Source: Desulforapulum autotrophicum HRM2 (GTDB lineage Bacteria > Desulfobacterota > Desulfobacteria > Desulfobacterales > Desulfobacteraceae). From it: a stretch of 64,000 nucleotides of DNA. The notes below the pieces were generated by a model, which was not told where the DNA came from, ran no database searches, and saw only the letters and a list, made by a program, of their open reading frames with translations. Positions 26,157-35,306 of the stretch are shown piece after piece. Numbering within the stretch: position 1 is the stretch's first letter; every line of letters starts with the position of its first letter. The stretch spans positions 4,596,001-4,660,000 of the forward strand of contig NC_012108.1 of NCBI RefSeq assembly GCF_000020365.1, written 5' to 3'. The translations under genes and the position numbers were made by a program.

Positions 26157-28073
26157 TTATTTCATGTCAAGCAACCCCTGACGCTGCTCGGCAAGGATTT
26201 CAAAGAGCCGTTCAGGAATGTTTTTTTCCTTTGCATAGGCCTCAACCTGGAGGTCAATTCTTGCAATAATATTGTCAATGCTGAGGGTAAATTGGCGCTG
26301 GTACAACTCTTCAGAATATTCTTTTTCGAGCAGGTCCCAGAACAGGCGCTTCAAGTCCTCGTAGCAGGGAAGGTTGCCAAGGGGAGTTGGTACAAATTCC
26401 ACCTCATTGTGGGCATATCGCTCAAGCCAGGCAAGCCACACCTTGACATCCCGCTTTTCACCCAGGAGTTTTTTGGTGGTCCCCCCCCTGGCTTCATCTG
26501 TCAGAAAGTAATTGAGCCCGGCCATGATCGGTTGTTTATTGCCGGCAATGGCCGGATTACCAAAAAAATCAAACTGGGCCGCCATGTAATCCCCAAGGGC
26601 GCCGGGAATGAACGGTGCATTGGCCCAGGGTGCACGTTTTACGCCCTTGGCCCCCACTTCCGTGGCCGTTGCCGCCGACACAATGCAGGCCCCGATAACA
26701 ACGCCTGCATCGGAATCCTTTGCCACCCACACAGGGGGCATGGTGTCGCTGTCCCTGCCGCTATAGGTGAAGATCCGTGTCTCAACACCGGCCGGGTTTT
26801 CCGCCTCCGGACAGTAGTTGGCAAGGGCCGTGGAGGCAAGGGTACACCGGGAGTTGGGATGGGAGATGGGAACGGGTTTTCCATTGTCATTGGTCATTCC
26901 CTGGTACCAGGGCCCTTGGAAATTGGTACCCGAAACCGGTGGTTCTTCGCCGTTGCCCTCCCAGTGGGGAATGCCCTGGTCGTCCACCAGCACATTGGAC
27001 CAGATCACCTCTGTACCGGGTTTTCTTAAATTTTCCATGAGCATGGGATCACCATCCCAGTTCACATCCTCTACAATGCCAAAGATGCCGCACTCGGGAT
27101 TGATGGATCGGATGGTGCCGTCCGGGGCGATCCACATCTGGGCAAGATCGTCACCCACAAAATGGTTGCCAGCCATGGCCGTTGTCGTCTTTCCGCACCC
27201 TGAAGGGGCAGCCCCTGCACACCAGGTAATCCTGTTGCCCGGCCCGTTGATACCAGTGATAAACATATGCTCGGACATCTCAAACCCCCGGTTTTTATAA
27301 ACAGCCTTGTCCACTGCAAACCGATGGTTTCCCTTTTTAAGCATCAGGGTATTGCCTGCATAGGTACATTTATACGCATAGGTGGTGAGATAGCTCCGGT
27401 CCATGAACACCCTTGCCTGGGGGAGATCTTCGGCACGGTTCAACCCTTCACTGTGAATATTGGTAAAGAAATAGCCCAGGCGATCAACCTCTTTATTGAA
27501 ATCGTTGAAGGCATTTCGATAGAGGATTTCAGCACTGTGGGCCACATAGGCCGAACTTGTAATCTCCAGGGCCGGATTGGCCATGGGCGCCCCCACAGGT
27601 CCACGCATATAAAACCCTACGATCATGGTCATGTCGGCCATGATGCCGTCCATGTTGGAGCCAACATCCGCAAGGGCCGTCTTCCGATCCATTCGTTTGG
27701 CAAGGGAAGATACATCCTCCCACTCATCTACGATGTAAAAGGTCCTGTCCAGGATCCGACCCTGTTCTTGTTCAAGGTCAAAATGGATGGTATGGTTTGC
27801 CATGGCAAGGGGACTTTCCTCACCCTTTTCAAGGGCGAGCTTCCGGATGAATGCACGGTCCTCAGGCGTACCCGTATTGATAAAAGCCGCCTTTGGCTTG
27901 CAGATGGCAATGGCATTGGCGATCTTTTTTCTCACGTCAAAGTTGGTCTGAAGAGCGATCTTTAAAAGATTTTTATCATCCATGTACCTGGAGAAAATTG
28001 CATCAATTTTTTCACTGGAATCAACTTTACCAAGTTCGCACGAAATATCGCATCCGACTTTTTTATTAGCCAT
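26157..28073 (-). CDS. pckG: Phosphoenolpyruvate carboxykinase (GTP)
   Basis: 638 aa, slightly longer than typical GTP-type PEPCK (about 600-620). The hallmark P-loop with the mobile active-site cysteine is visible as CAGAAPSGCGKTTTAM, followed by GDDLAQMWIAPDG with metal-binding aspartates and NPECGIFGIVEDVN. It interconverts oxaloacetate and PEP using GTP, serving gluconeogenesis from C2 units or anaplerosis. AAGGAG precedes the ATG. It is monocistronic as far as can be seen. Confidence 0.93.
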   Translation of the reverse strand: MANKKVGCDISCELGKVDSSEKIDAIFSRYMDDKNLLKIALQTNFDVRKKIANAIAICKPKAAFINTGTPEDRAFIRKLALEKGEESPLAMANHTIHFDLEQEQGRILDRTFYIVDEWEDVSSLAKRMDRKTALADVGSNMDGIMADMTMIVGFYMRGPVGAPMANPALEITSSAYVAHSAEILYRNAFNDFNKEVDRLGYFFTNIHSEGLNRAEDLPQARVFMDRSYLTTYAYKCTYAGNTLMLKKGNHRFAVDKAVYKNRGFEMSEHMFITGINGPGNRITWCAGAAPSGCGKTTTAMAGNHFVGDDLAQMWIAPDGTIRSINPECGIFGIVEDVNWDGDPMLMENLRKPGTEVIWSNVLVDDQGIPHWEGNGEEPPVSGTNFQGPWYQGMTNDNGKPVPISHPNSRCTLASTALANYCPEAENPAGVETRIFTYSGRDSDTMPPVWVAKDSDAGVVIGACIVSAATATEVGAKGVKRAPWANAPFIPGALGDYMAAQFDFFGNPAIAGNKQPIMAGLNYFLTDEARGGTTKKLLGEKRDVKVWLAWLERYAHNEVEFVPTPLGNLPCYEDLKRLFWDLLEKEYSEELYQRQFTLSIDNIIARIDLQVEAYAKEKNIPERLFEILAEQRQGLLDMK

Positions 28074-28591
28074 CTCTCCTTTTTGACTCCTTATCCTTTT
28101 TTTATAAAGAGCGCCTGAACAATACTATCCAGCCTCTCATTTTTAACATTCGCCCATTATTAATTGTCTGTTCTTTTAACATTTTAAAACTAAAAATCAA
28201 ACAGTTTCACAAAAAAGAGCCAAATGCCTCAAACAGAACTTTTTTTCCCATGGAAACACCATGGAATAAAACCATAATCGCCGCACTCCCCAATGCCGTT
28301 GTTTCACCGGGTGATTCAAAACCAGGTGGACGTTCTCAACGAACAGCTAAAAATTGTCCGGCAAGGGTGGCATCCAACAGCCACAGGGCCTACCGGGGTC
28401 TTTTTTCATCGAAGAATCAGTAAAATAGACAAAGGCGTTATCCCCATGCATGGCCCAAGGTAAAACGCCCCTGCAATTAAAATGGTCATGGCCCGGGAGA
28501 TGTGCTATTGTAACCCATTCTCAAGGATCGTTCACAAATCAGAAACGATTTAGATCCATTTGTACCCGATGATTTAAGGAGAGATACCCCC
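28074..28591. other. Gene-free gap between pckG and the phosphatase operon
   Basis: About 520 bp separating two divergent genes. The part next to pckG is AT-rich (28090-28220) and suits a promoter region. No convincing gene or RNA is seen; a 56-codon frame starting at 28293 lacks a ribosome binding site. Confidence 0.5.
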
Positions 28592-28657
28592 ATGCGGATC
28601 ATGGTCCATTATATCTTTGCAGCCCTGGCACTGGGATTCTACGGCGGTGAAGTCTGA
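28592..28657 (+). CDS. Putative 21-residue hydrophobic leader peptide
   Basis: ATG 28592 has AAGGAGAG (28577-28584) upstream and encodes MRIMVHYIFAALALGFYGGEV before a TGA. Three bases later comes the ATG of the SpoIIE-type phosphatase, which has no good ribosome binding site of its own. The small frame may therefore couple translation of the downstream gene or be a short membrane peptide. Alternatively, it is the coding remnant of an earlier start. No family is recognised. Confidence 0.4.
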   Translation: MRIMVHYIFAALALGFYGGEV

Positions 28658-28660
28658 CCC

Positions 28661-30130
28661 ATGTTAGAAGCCATGCCCTCCGTGGAGCTGGGGGCAACCA
28701 TTGTCGTTTCCCTTTTCATTTCCCTTGCACTTCGAAGGCCTGTGCTGGAACGCTATGTTGAGGCAGCCCCCCTCCAAGATCAGACCCTGCGCCAGTTCAT
28801 CGTTGAGTATGTTCTCTTTACACTGGCCGGTCTCATCGCCATCATTGCCAACAAGACCTTCTACCACATAGACTATGCTTCAGGCAGCATGTTCCTGATT
28901 GGCTTTCTTGCCTTTGGATTTTTCATAGCCCTTGACCTCTCCCTTGAACGTTCCAGGAGGAGAATAGAACAGCGGATCGCCTCTCCCCTGCCCGCCATAA
29001 TCGAGGGCACCCTCCGCCCCATGACCCGGACCTTTTTCATGGTGGCCCTCATGACCTTTGTGTACGTCATGTTGGTCATCATCCTCATCATCTCAAGGGA
29101 TCTTGCCTGGATTGAAAGCATGGACAATGGTCAGATGGCCACTCTCATCTCCATCACCACCCAGACCATTTTCAAGGAAATCTCATTCATCATGGTCCTG
29201 CTCCTTGTCATGGTGGTGAACATTCTTTTGTCCTACTCAAGGAACCTGAAACTGCTGTTTGACACGGAAACCAGCATCCTCAAAGCCGTTACAGACGGGG
29301 ATCTTTCCCGGTTTGTACCCGTTGCAACCAACGACGAATTTGGTGCCATTGCAGGATACACCAACCGGATGATCCTTTCGCTCAGGGACCGCATCCGGAT
29401 ACTCACCACCCTGAGACTGGCAACCGAGGTGCAAAAAAACATGCTGCCCCAGTCCCCGCCCATCTGCCCCGGAGTGGACATTGCAGGTGCCATTATCTAC
29501 TGCCAGGAGGTGGGGGGAGACTGTTTCGACTATTTAACACTTCCAGATGGCCGCCTCGGCATTGCCGTCACCGACTCAGCAGGCCACGGGGTGGGGGCAG
29601 CCCTTTACATGACAACGGCCCGGGCCTGTATGCGGTTTGCCACGGAATCCTACCAGGGACCAGCCCTGCTTGTGGATACCGTCAACCGCCATCTCACCCG
29701 GGACACCCGGGACACGGGACGGTTCACCACCCTTTTTTTCCTTGAAATAGACCCGGTCCGGCACACCCTTAAATGGGTAAGGGCCGGCCATGAACCTGCC
29801 TTGCTGTTCGACCCTGAAACGGCTGATTTCAGTCCCCTCAAGGGCGAGGGCATGGCCCTTGGGGTGGACAAAAACATGCGTTCAAAAGCCTACGATATCA
29901 CCGGCTGGAAGCCCGGTGCCATTCTGTTGATATTCTCGGACGGGCTTAAAGAGTCAAGGAATAAAAACGGTGAAATGTATGGGACCGACAGGATGCAGCA
30001 GGTGATCCAAGCCAACAGGGAAAAGTCGGCACAGACCATCACGCAACAGCTCATCAATGACATCGAGCGATTTAGTAAAGTTGAGCCAGTGGAAGACGAT
30101 GTCACCATCGTCATCATCAAACTACGCTAA
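28661..30130 (+). CDS. Membrane-bound SpoIIE/RsbU-type PP2C serine phosphatase
   Basis: 489 aa. The N-terminal 190 residues contain four or five hydrophobic segments, followed by a HAMP-like linker (about 195-250, VATNDEFGAIAGYTNRM). The phosphatase domain starts at QKNMLPQSPP and carries metal-binding blocks GGDCFDY, VTDSAGHGVGAAL and LLIFSDGLKESR. Such proteins dephosphorylate STAS antagonists in partner-switching systems. A STAS protein and an RsbW-like kinase lie downstream in the same operon, so the input is a membrane-sensed signal. The start codon follows a tiny leader frame by three bases. Confidence 0.85.
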   Translation: MLEAMPSVELGATIVVSLFISLALRRPVLERYVEAAPLQDQTLRQFIVEYVLFTLAGLIAIIANKTFYHIDYASGSMFLIGFLAFGFFIALDLSLERSRRRIEQRIASPLPAIIEGTLRPMTRTFFMVALMTFVYVMLVIILIISRDLAWIESMDNGQMATLISITTQTIFKEISFIMVLLLVMVVNILLSYSRNLKLLFDTETSILKAVTDGDLSRFVPVATNDEFGAIAGYTNRMILSLRDRIRILTTLRLATEVQKNMLPQSPPICPGVDIAGAIIYCQEVGGDCFDYLTLPDGRLGIAVTDSAGHGVGAALYMTTARACMRFATESYQGPALLVDTVNRHLTRDTRDTGRFTTLFFLEIDPVRHTLKWVRAGHEPALLFDPETADFSPLKGEGMALGVDKNMRSKAYDITGWKPGAILLIFSDGLKESRNKNGEMYGTDRMQQVIQANREKSAQTITQQLINDIERFSKVEPVEDDVTIVIIKLR

Positions 30131-30160
30131 CCGGCATGGCAGGAGAACAAAACATTACCC

Positions 30161-32671
30161 ATGGACAGACAAAAACAATCAGTTGTGAAACGAACCCTTG
30201 GCTCATGGGTATTTGACGGAAACACCCTGCTCCAGGTGCTGCTGGTCGTTATCATCCTTGTTACCGTTGTTACAAGGGTCATCCCCCTTGAAATGCAGAA
30301 ACGGATCGTGAACGAGGCCATATATCTCAAACAGCTCAAACTTCTTGGCATTTACTGCACCCTCTATTTCGTATCGGTGATGACAGCCTCGCTACTGAAA
30401 TTTTTCATCAACATCATCCAGGCCGTTATCAGCGAACGGGCAACGGCGGGTATGCGATCGGCCCTGTTCGATCACATCCTGACCATGCCCCTGGGTTTTT
30501 TCCGGGGCACCCAGCCCGGGACCGTGGTCAACTCGCTGGTCAACGAGCTCACCCTTCCCGGAAACTACATCGGCATGGCCGTTGCCATCCCCCTGACCAA
30601 CATCCTGACCCTCGTTGCCTTTGCCATCTACCTGTTCCGGCTCAACCCCTTGCTGGCCGGCATCTCATTTGTCATCTATCCCTTGATGGTGGTTGTGATT
30701 CCCCTTCTCCAGGGCCGGGTCAATCGGGAAAACAGGCGACGTATCAACCTGTCAAGGCAGGTTTCCTCAACCATTGTCGAGGCCATTTCAGGACTCCACG
30801 AGGTCCAGGCCAACGGCGGATTTGCCCTTGCCAACCGAAACTTTACCCGCCTCGTGAATGCCTTGAGAACCATCCGGGTGCGGTGGAGTCTGCTCAAATC
30901 CGGGGTCAAGGTGGTCAACAATTTTGGCACCAGCCTGGGACCGGTTATCATCTTTGTCCTTGGCGGCTATCTCACCATCCGGGGAGAGCTTGAGTTAGGC
31001 GCCCTTGTGGCCTTTCTCTCGGCCCAGGAAAAGCTTTACGACCCATGGAAAGAACTTGTGGAATTCTACCAGGTGTACCAGGACGGCTCAGTCACCTATT
31101 ACAAAACCATGGGATTCTATGACGTTCCCATCGAACATCTGATGCTCCCCCCCGGCAGGGAACCCCTGAAACTCTTGCCCGCCATTGAGACTGAGAACCT
31201 CACCCTGGAGACTGCAGAAGGAATCAAACTCATAGAAGGCGTGACCCTCGCCCTTAAACCAGGTGAACACCTTGCCCTGGTTGGATTTTCCGGCTCAGGA
31301 AAGAGCACACTTGCCATGTGCCTTGCCCAGCTGCTGAACTACACCTCAGGCAGGGCCGCAATCGGGGGAGAAGAAATCCGGGATCTTACCCGGGCCGACA
31401 TGGTCTGCACCCTGGGACTTGTCTCCCAGGCCCCCTTTATCTTTAACGGGACCATCCGGGAAAACCTCGAATACGCCCATGCAGCCATCCACGGCCAGGA
31501 AGGATTCCTTGCCGAAAAATTCGATCCGACCCTGGACGACCTTATTTACGTGCTTCAGCAATCGGGTATGTTTGTGGATGTGTTGAAGTTTGGACTGACC
31601 ACCATCATAGACCGAAACGACACGACCCTTGCCTCAACGATCATCCAGGTGCGAAAAAACTTCCAGGCAGACTTCGGGCAGGAGATGAGCGAATGGGTGG
31701 AGTTCTACAACGACGAACAATACCTGAACCACTCGAGCGTGGGCGACAACATCATTTTCGGCACCGCCCGAACCACCGCGTTTAACGCTGATAACCTGGT
31801 CAAAAACACCTTTTTCATGACCTTCCTCAACGATGCCGACCTGTTGCGACCGTTGCTCTCTTTGGCAATAAATCTTGCTGAGCAGACGGTGGACATCCTG
31901 AAAAACATCCCGGATGAGGCACTTTTTTTTGCCCAGAGCCCCATCATGCCCGGCGAGTTTGACCGCTACAGCGACCTTGTGCAGAGAATCAAGGGAAAAA
32001 ACCTTCACCAGCTCACAAACAACCAGCAATCATTACTTCTGACCCTGGCCCTTCGCTTTTCCCCGGGACGGCACAAGACGGCCCTGATGCCCGATTTTCT
32101 GAAAAGCCTGATCCTGGAAGGACGTCACATGTTCCGGGAACGGATACGTGAGACAGACAATGACCCCATCTCGTTTTTCGGCCAGGAAGACTATATCTAC
32201 TCCCAGACCATCCTCAACAATATCCTGTTCGGCCGGACCAAGAGTTCAAGCGCCAACGTCCAGGAAAGAATCAACCAGTCCATTGTCCATCTCCTGGTTG
32301 CCGAGGATCTCCTGGAACGGATCATAGAAACAGGCATGAAATTTAAAGTGGGGACAAACGGTAATCGACTGTCAGGCGGTCAACAGCAGAAGCTTGCCAT
32401 TGCCCGGGCATTTCTCAAATCAGCGCCCATCCTAATTATGGACGAGGCAACCTCAGCCCTGGACAACCATTCTCAAAAACGTATACAGAACGTGCTGGCC
32501 GGCAGGCTCAGGGGAAAAACCACCTTGATTGCAGTTGTTCACAGACTTGACAACCTCATGGATTACGACAAGATTGCCTTTATGAAGTCGGGTAAAATTA
32601 TTGAGATGGGCAGCTATGATGAACTTGTTGAAAAAAAGGGAAACCTGTATGAACTCATCAACAGACACTAG
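30161..32671 (+). CDS. ABC exporter (TMD-NBD) with large insertion in the ATPase domain
   Basis: 836 aa. Residues about 20-310 are the six-helix transmembrane domain. The ATPase domain has Walker A GFSGSGKST (375-383), Q-loop Gln 423, signature LSGGQ (737-741), and Walker B with LIMDEATSALD (about 757). The distance Q-loop to signature is about 314 residues versus the usual 60-80, so some 240 extra residues are inserted. The insert contains repeats of the post-Q-loop phrase (TIRENL; SVGDNIIFG; TILNNILFG), suggesting internal duplication of the helical subdomain. It lies in the partner-switching operon, overlapping the next gene by 23 bp. Substrate unknown. Confidence 0.8.
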   Translation: MDRQKQSVVKRTLGSWVFDGNTLLQVLLVVIILVTVVTRVIPLEMQKRIVNEAIYLKQLKLLGIYCTLYFVSVMTASLLKFFINIIQAVISERATAGMRSALFDHILTMPLGFFRGTQPGTVVNSLVNELTLPGNYIGMAVAIPLTNILTLVAFAIYLFRLNPLLAGISFVIYPLMVVVIPLLQGRVNRENRRRINLSRQVSSTIVEAISGLHEVQANGGFALANRNFTRLVNALRTIRVRWSLLKSGVKVVNNFGTSLGPVIIFVLGGYLTIRGELELGALVAFLSAQEKLYDPWKELVEFYQVYQDGSVTYYKTMGFYDVPIEHLMLPPGREPLKLLPAIETENLTLETAEGIKLIEGVTLALKPGEHLALVGFSGSGKSTLAMCLAQLLNYTSGRAAIGGEEIRDLTRADMVCTLGLVSQAPFIFNGTIRENLEYAHAAIHGQEGFLAEKFDPTLDDLIYVLQQSGMFVDVLKFGLTTIIDRNDTTLASTIIQVRKNFQADFGQEMSEWVEFYNDEQYLNHSSVGDNIIFGTARTTAFNADNLVKNTFFMTFLNDADLLRPLLSLAINLAEQTVDILKNIPDEALFFAQSPIMPGEFDRYSDLVQRIKGKNLHQLTNNQQSLLLTLALRFSPGRHKTALMPDFLKSLILEGRHMFRERIRETDNDPISFFGQEDYIYSQTILNNILFGRTKSSSANVQERINQSIVHLLVAEDLLERIIETGMKFKVGTNGNRLSGGQQQKLAIARAFLKSAPILIMDEATSALDNHSQKRIQNVLAGRLRGKTTLIAVVHRLDNLMDYDKIAFMKSGKIIEMGSYDELVEKKGNLYELINRH

Positions 32672-33170
32672 CCAGAACACGAGCGAATTTATCGCAAATC
32701 TGTCCATCCTGAGACAGGCTCATCTTTTCTCATCCCTGCCCCAGGAGGCCCTGAAACTATTTGCCTATCTCGCAACCCGGGAGAGTTACAGACAGGGAGA
32801 ATATGTTTTCAGGACCGGGGACGACGACGGTTGTTCCTATTACATTATGGAAGGAAGCGCAGACCTTGTGCTGGACAATAAGGATAAATCATCCATTGTC
32901 AGGAACTACCCCCAGGATCATTTTCTGGGGGGACTTTCCATGTTCTCTCCCCTGCCAAGGCTATTTTCCCTGAGGGCTGCAAAGGATCTCACGGTCATTG
33001 TCATGACCCGGGAGAAATTTTCCATGGTCATGGAAAAATTTCCTGAACTCAGCCTGCAAATGGTCAAGGCCATTGCCAAAAGAATCAACGAAGTAGAGGG
33101 GCAGAGCATTGAACATTACAAAAAGGAAAATGCCGACATCAAGGATTTTTTTGGTGCCAGCCTCATTTAG
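32649..33170 (+). CDS. Cyclic-nucleotide-binding domain protein
   Basis: 173 aa. A cNMP-binding beta-barrel spans about residues 25-145: LFSSLPQEALKLFAYLATRESYRQGEYVFRTGD is split into family motifs, and YYIMEGSADLVL and FLGGLSMFSPLPRLFSLRA match barrel strands; the phosphate-binding arginine of cAMP receptors appears as PRLFSLRA with altered spacing, so true cNMP binding is uncertain. No DNA-binding helix-turn-helix is present. The first ATG with a plausible AAGGG site is 32649, inside the end of the ABC gene, so the two are translationally coupled and may interact. Confidence 0.78.
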   Translation: MNSSTDTSQNTSEFIANLSILRQAHLFSSLPQEALKLFAYLATRESYRQGEYVFRTGDDDGCSYYIMEGSADLVLDNKDKSSIVRNYPQDHFLGGLSMFSPLPRLFSLRAAKDLTVIVMTREKFSMVMEKFPELSLQMVKAIAKRINEVEGQSIEHYKKENADIKDFFGASLI

Positions 33171-33183
33171 AAAGGAGAAAGAC

Positions 33184-33639
33184 ATGGAAGCGTTTACACT
33201 TCCCATACGGGTCAAAAACCACCTGGAAGAACTTCCAGTCCTTTGCCGGGCAATTGACACCCTTGACTCCGAGATCAACCTTTCACGGAAAAAACGCTGT
33301 GAGATCCAGCTGGTCCTTGAAGAAATTTTCACCAACATCGTCAACCACGGATTTACCGACAAAAGAGAGCATGACATAGAGATCATCCTCACCTTCCAAA
33401 AGGACCTGTTGACCATTCGATTTGAAGATGACGGCAAGGCCTTTGACCCCACAGGTGTGCCCTGCCCGGACACGGGATGTGCCCTTGAACAACGCCTGGT
33501 CGGCGGGCTTGGGGTACACTTTGTCAAACATTTCATAGACACCTGCTCCTATCGGCGGGAAAAAGATAAAAATATCATGATCCTTAAGAAACGACTAACG
33601 GACCCAGCAGGCATTGAACCTAAACGTCAAAAACACTAA
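33184..33639 (+). CDS. RsbW-like anti-sigma/serine kinase (GHKL ATPase)
   Basis: 151 aa. N-box EIQLVLEEIFTNIVNHGF (about 39-56), G1 box RFEDDGKAFDPT (about 79-90) and G2 LVGGLGVHFVK (about 103-113) define a GHKL ATPase of the RsbW/SpoIIAB type. AAAGGAG precedes ATG 33184. It would phosphorylate the STAS protein encoded 16 bp downstream and be reversed by the SpoIIE-type phosphatase at the start of the operon. No sigma factor is present, so the output is another target, possibly the ABC exporter. Confidence 0.85.
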   Translation: MEAFTLPIRVKNHLEELPVLCRAIDTLDSEINLSRKKRCEIQLVLEEIFTNIVNHGFTDKREHDIEIILTFQKDLLTIRFEDDGKAFDPTGVPCPDTGCALEQRLVGGLGVHFVKHFIDTCSYRREKDKNIMILKKRLTDPAGIEPKRQKH

Positions 33640-33655
33640 ACAGAGGACCTATACC

Positions 33656-33997
33656 ATGGAAATTATCCAGGAACGACAGGACCAGATTGAGGTCTTCAAA
33701 GTCAAAGGCCGACTCGATTCAAACACCTCTCCCCTGCTTGAAGAGCAACTCAACCTGTGCCTTGACAAGGGCTCAACCCGCATGGTGATTGATTTTGAAG
33801 GCCTGGAGTACATCTCAAGCGCGGGCATCCGGGTCATCCTCAAGACCATGAAAAAACTGGAACACACCCAGGGCAAGCTTGTGCTCTGCACCCTCCAGGA
33901 CTATGTCCAGGAAGTGTTTGAAATAGCGGGCTTTGACACCTACCTCACCCTTGAACCAACCCGGGAAAAGGCGATCGCCTCATGGGAAAAAACCTAA
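33656..33997 (+). CDS. STAS-domain anti-sigma factor antagonist
   Basis: 113 aa SpoIIAA/RsbV-like protein. The phosphorylation site is visible in FEGLEYISSAGIRVIL, with a serine at about residue 56 in the conserved position. It would bind the RsbW-like kinase unless phosphorylated and is activated by the phosphatase at 28661. It completes a kinase/phosphatase/antagonist trio around an ABC exporter and a cNMP-binding protein. Confidence 0.9.
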   Translation: MEIIQERQDQIEVFKVKGRLDSNTSPLLEEQLNLCLDKGSTRMVIDFEGLEYISSAGIRVILKTMKKLEHTQGKLVLCTLQDYVQEVFEIAGFDTYLTLEPTREKAIASWEKT

Positions 33998-34015
33998 AAT
34001 TTCTCCAGTATTTTG

Positions 34016-34387
34016 TCACCGCATGCCGATCAGCCCCTTTTTGCCAAGGGATCGAAGAAAAAGGGTGACAGACACCTCAGCCTCCTTTAGATCAAGGGCA
34101 TGGGCCCGGGCAAACCGCTGAATGATGGTGCGCACATTGGTTTTACCATCTATCAGGTGCCATACCCCGACCCCGAGGAGGTCAAGCTCAACCTTCCGGG
34201 TAAACCCAGACGATGGGTTACGGCCCACAAGCCGCCTTATTTTCTGGAACATTGGACGGTAGCCAAAGGGATAGGAAAGAACAAGGGTGCCGTCTTCTGC
34301 TGCGTGCTCTTCAACTGCCACGCTTTTGACCGGAACACAGGCAAGGGCATCGTAACGGTTCAAGGGGGTTTTGGGTCTTGACGACAT
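34016..34387 (-). CDS. PqqD-like peptide-binding (RRE-type) protein
   Basis: 123 aa. The C-terminal half (VWHLIDGKTNVRTIIQRFARAHALDLKEAEVSVTLFLRSL, in pieces) follows the PqqD/RiPP-recognition-element winged-helix pattern: W-x-L-I-D-G-x-x-T followed by a helix and a hydrophobic repeat. The N-terminal half has no match. The start is one base after the stop of the 305-aa gene upstream, so they are cotranscribed. No radical SAM or precursor peptide was found nearby, so its usual role in peptide modification is not established. Confidence 0.7.
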   Translation of the reverse strand: MSSRPKTPLNRYDALACVPVKSVAVEEHAAEDGTLVLSYPFGYRPMFQKIRRLVGRNPSSGFTRKVELDLLGVGVWHLIDGKTNVRTIIQRFARAHALDLKEAEVSVTLFLRSLGKKGLIGMR

Positions 34388-34388
34388 C

Positions 34389-35306
34389 TTAATCCAGACA
34401 TCCTTTCATCAGACGCTCCAGATTCCATGGGACAGCACCATAACGGCCCCTGGATCTGGATCTAAGCCCGATAATTCTGTTGTTTCTCCGGTTATGATGG
34501 ACTCTGAATGCCTGCCTTTGCCGCAGAAAAACAAGGGGCCAGGCAACCCCCTCCCAATCCCAGGCCAGAAAAGGGTCGTGGTCACATCTTTCTTCCCTGG
34601 GCGCTATGTCCGGCAGATCCACCCTTTTTCGTGCAAAGGCTTCCAGGTTGTCCGTCAAGAGGAGAAAAGCGGCAGGCCCCCAGGAATAGGCTGTCAGGCT
34701 TTGGAACCGGGCCTTGAAATCCATCATGAAAGACCCGGGCCTGAACGAATAATTTGACAGTTTAAACCCGTCAGGAGTCGTAAGTTCAAGACCAAACAGT
34801 TTCCAGTGTCCCGGCCCTTTGCCACAGTTCTCTTTAAACGAGAAAACCACCTTTTCCACCAGGGAGTCGGACAGGTTTTCAACACCTGTAAAAAAACGAA
34901 GGATGAACAGCCGCCGGCATTGACTGCACCCCATGAGAACTCCCTTTCCCCGGGACGGGTGGGCGGCCCAGGAGAACCAGGCAAGGTCCATTTCAGCGCC
35001 AAGGGTTACACGGTCCAGGGGCAAAGTCAGGGGAACTACGGCCATGGAGAACCGCTGTTGAGCGCGAAGAACAAACCGGGCCATCAGGACTTCAAGGCGG
35101 CCCGGTTGAAATTTTCCGGCCCAGGTGATTTCAAGGGCAGGCCCATTGTTGTCTTCCAGAAAAAGATGATCAACGCCTAGGGTTGCCACCTGCCAGTCCA
35201 TTGGCAGGTCCAGGGAGATGCCGTTCCAGGCAATATGTTTAAACGCAACGGTCAAGGCCTTGTTTTCCTGAAACCATTTGATCCGGTTTGATTCAATAGG
35301 GTACAA
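34389..35306 (-). CDS. Hypothetical protein (305 aa), PqqD operon
   Basis: No family recognised. Soluble, rich in Trp, Arg and Phe; it contains a CSQCRR dithiol and a strongly basic C-terminus (HHNRRNNRIIGLRSRSRGRY). The start overlaps the end of the exported 201-aa gene by 14 bp and the stop is adjacent to the PqqD-like gene, so the three form one tightly packed unit. The packing suggests joint function, perhaps a complex with the PqqD-like protein. Confidence 0.7.
   Translation of the reverse strand: MYPIESNRIKWFQENKALTVAFKHIAWNGISLDLPMDWQVATLGVDHLFLEDNNGPALEITWAGKFQPGRLEVLMARFVLRAQQRFSMAVVPLTLPLDRVTLGAEMDLAWFSWAAHPSRGKGVLMGCSQCRRLFILRFFTGVENLSDSLVEKVVFSFKENCGKGPGHWKLFGLELTTPDGFKLSNYSFRPGSFMMDFKARFQSLTAYSWGPAAFLLLTDNLEAFARKRVDLPDIAPREERCDHDPFLAWDWEGVAWPLVFLRQRQAFRVHHNRRNNRIIGLRSRSRGRYGAVPWNLERLMKGCLD

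Noticed and set aside
28293-28463. 56-codon frame in the pckG upstream gap
   Set aside because: No ribosome binding site, and composition does not support coding.
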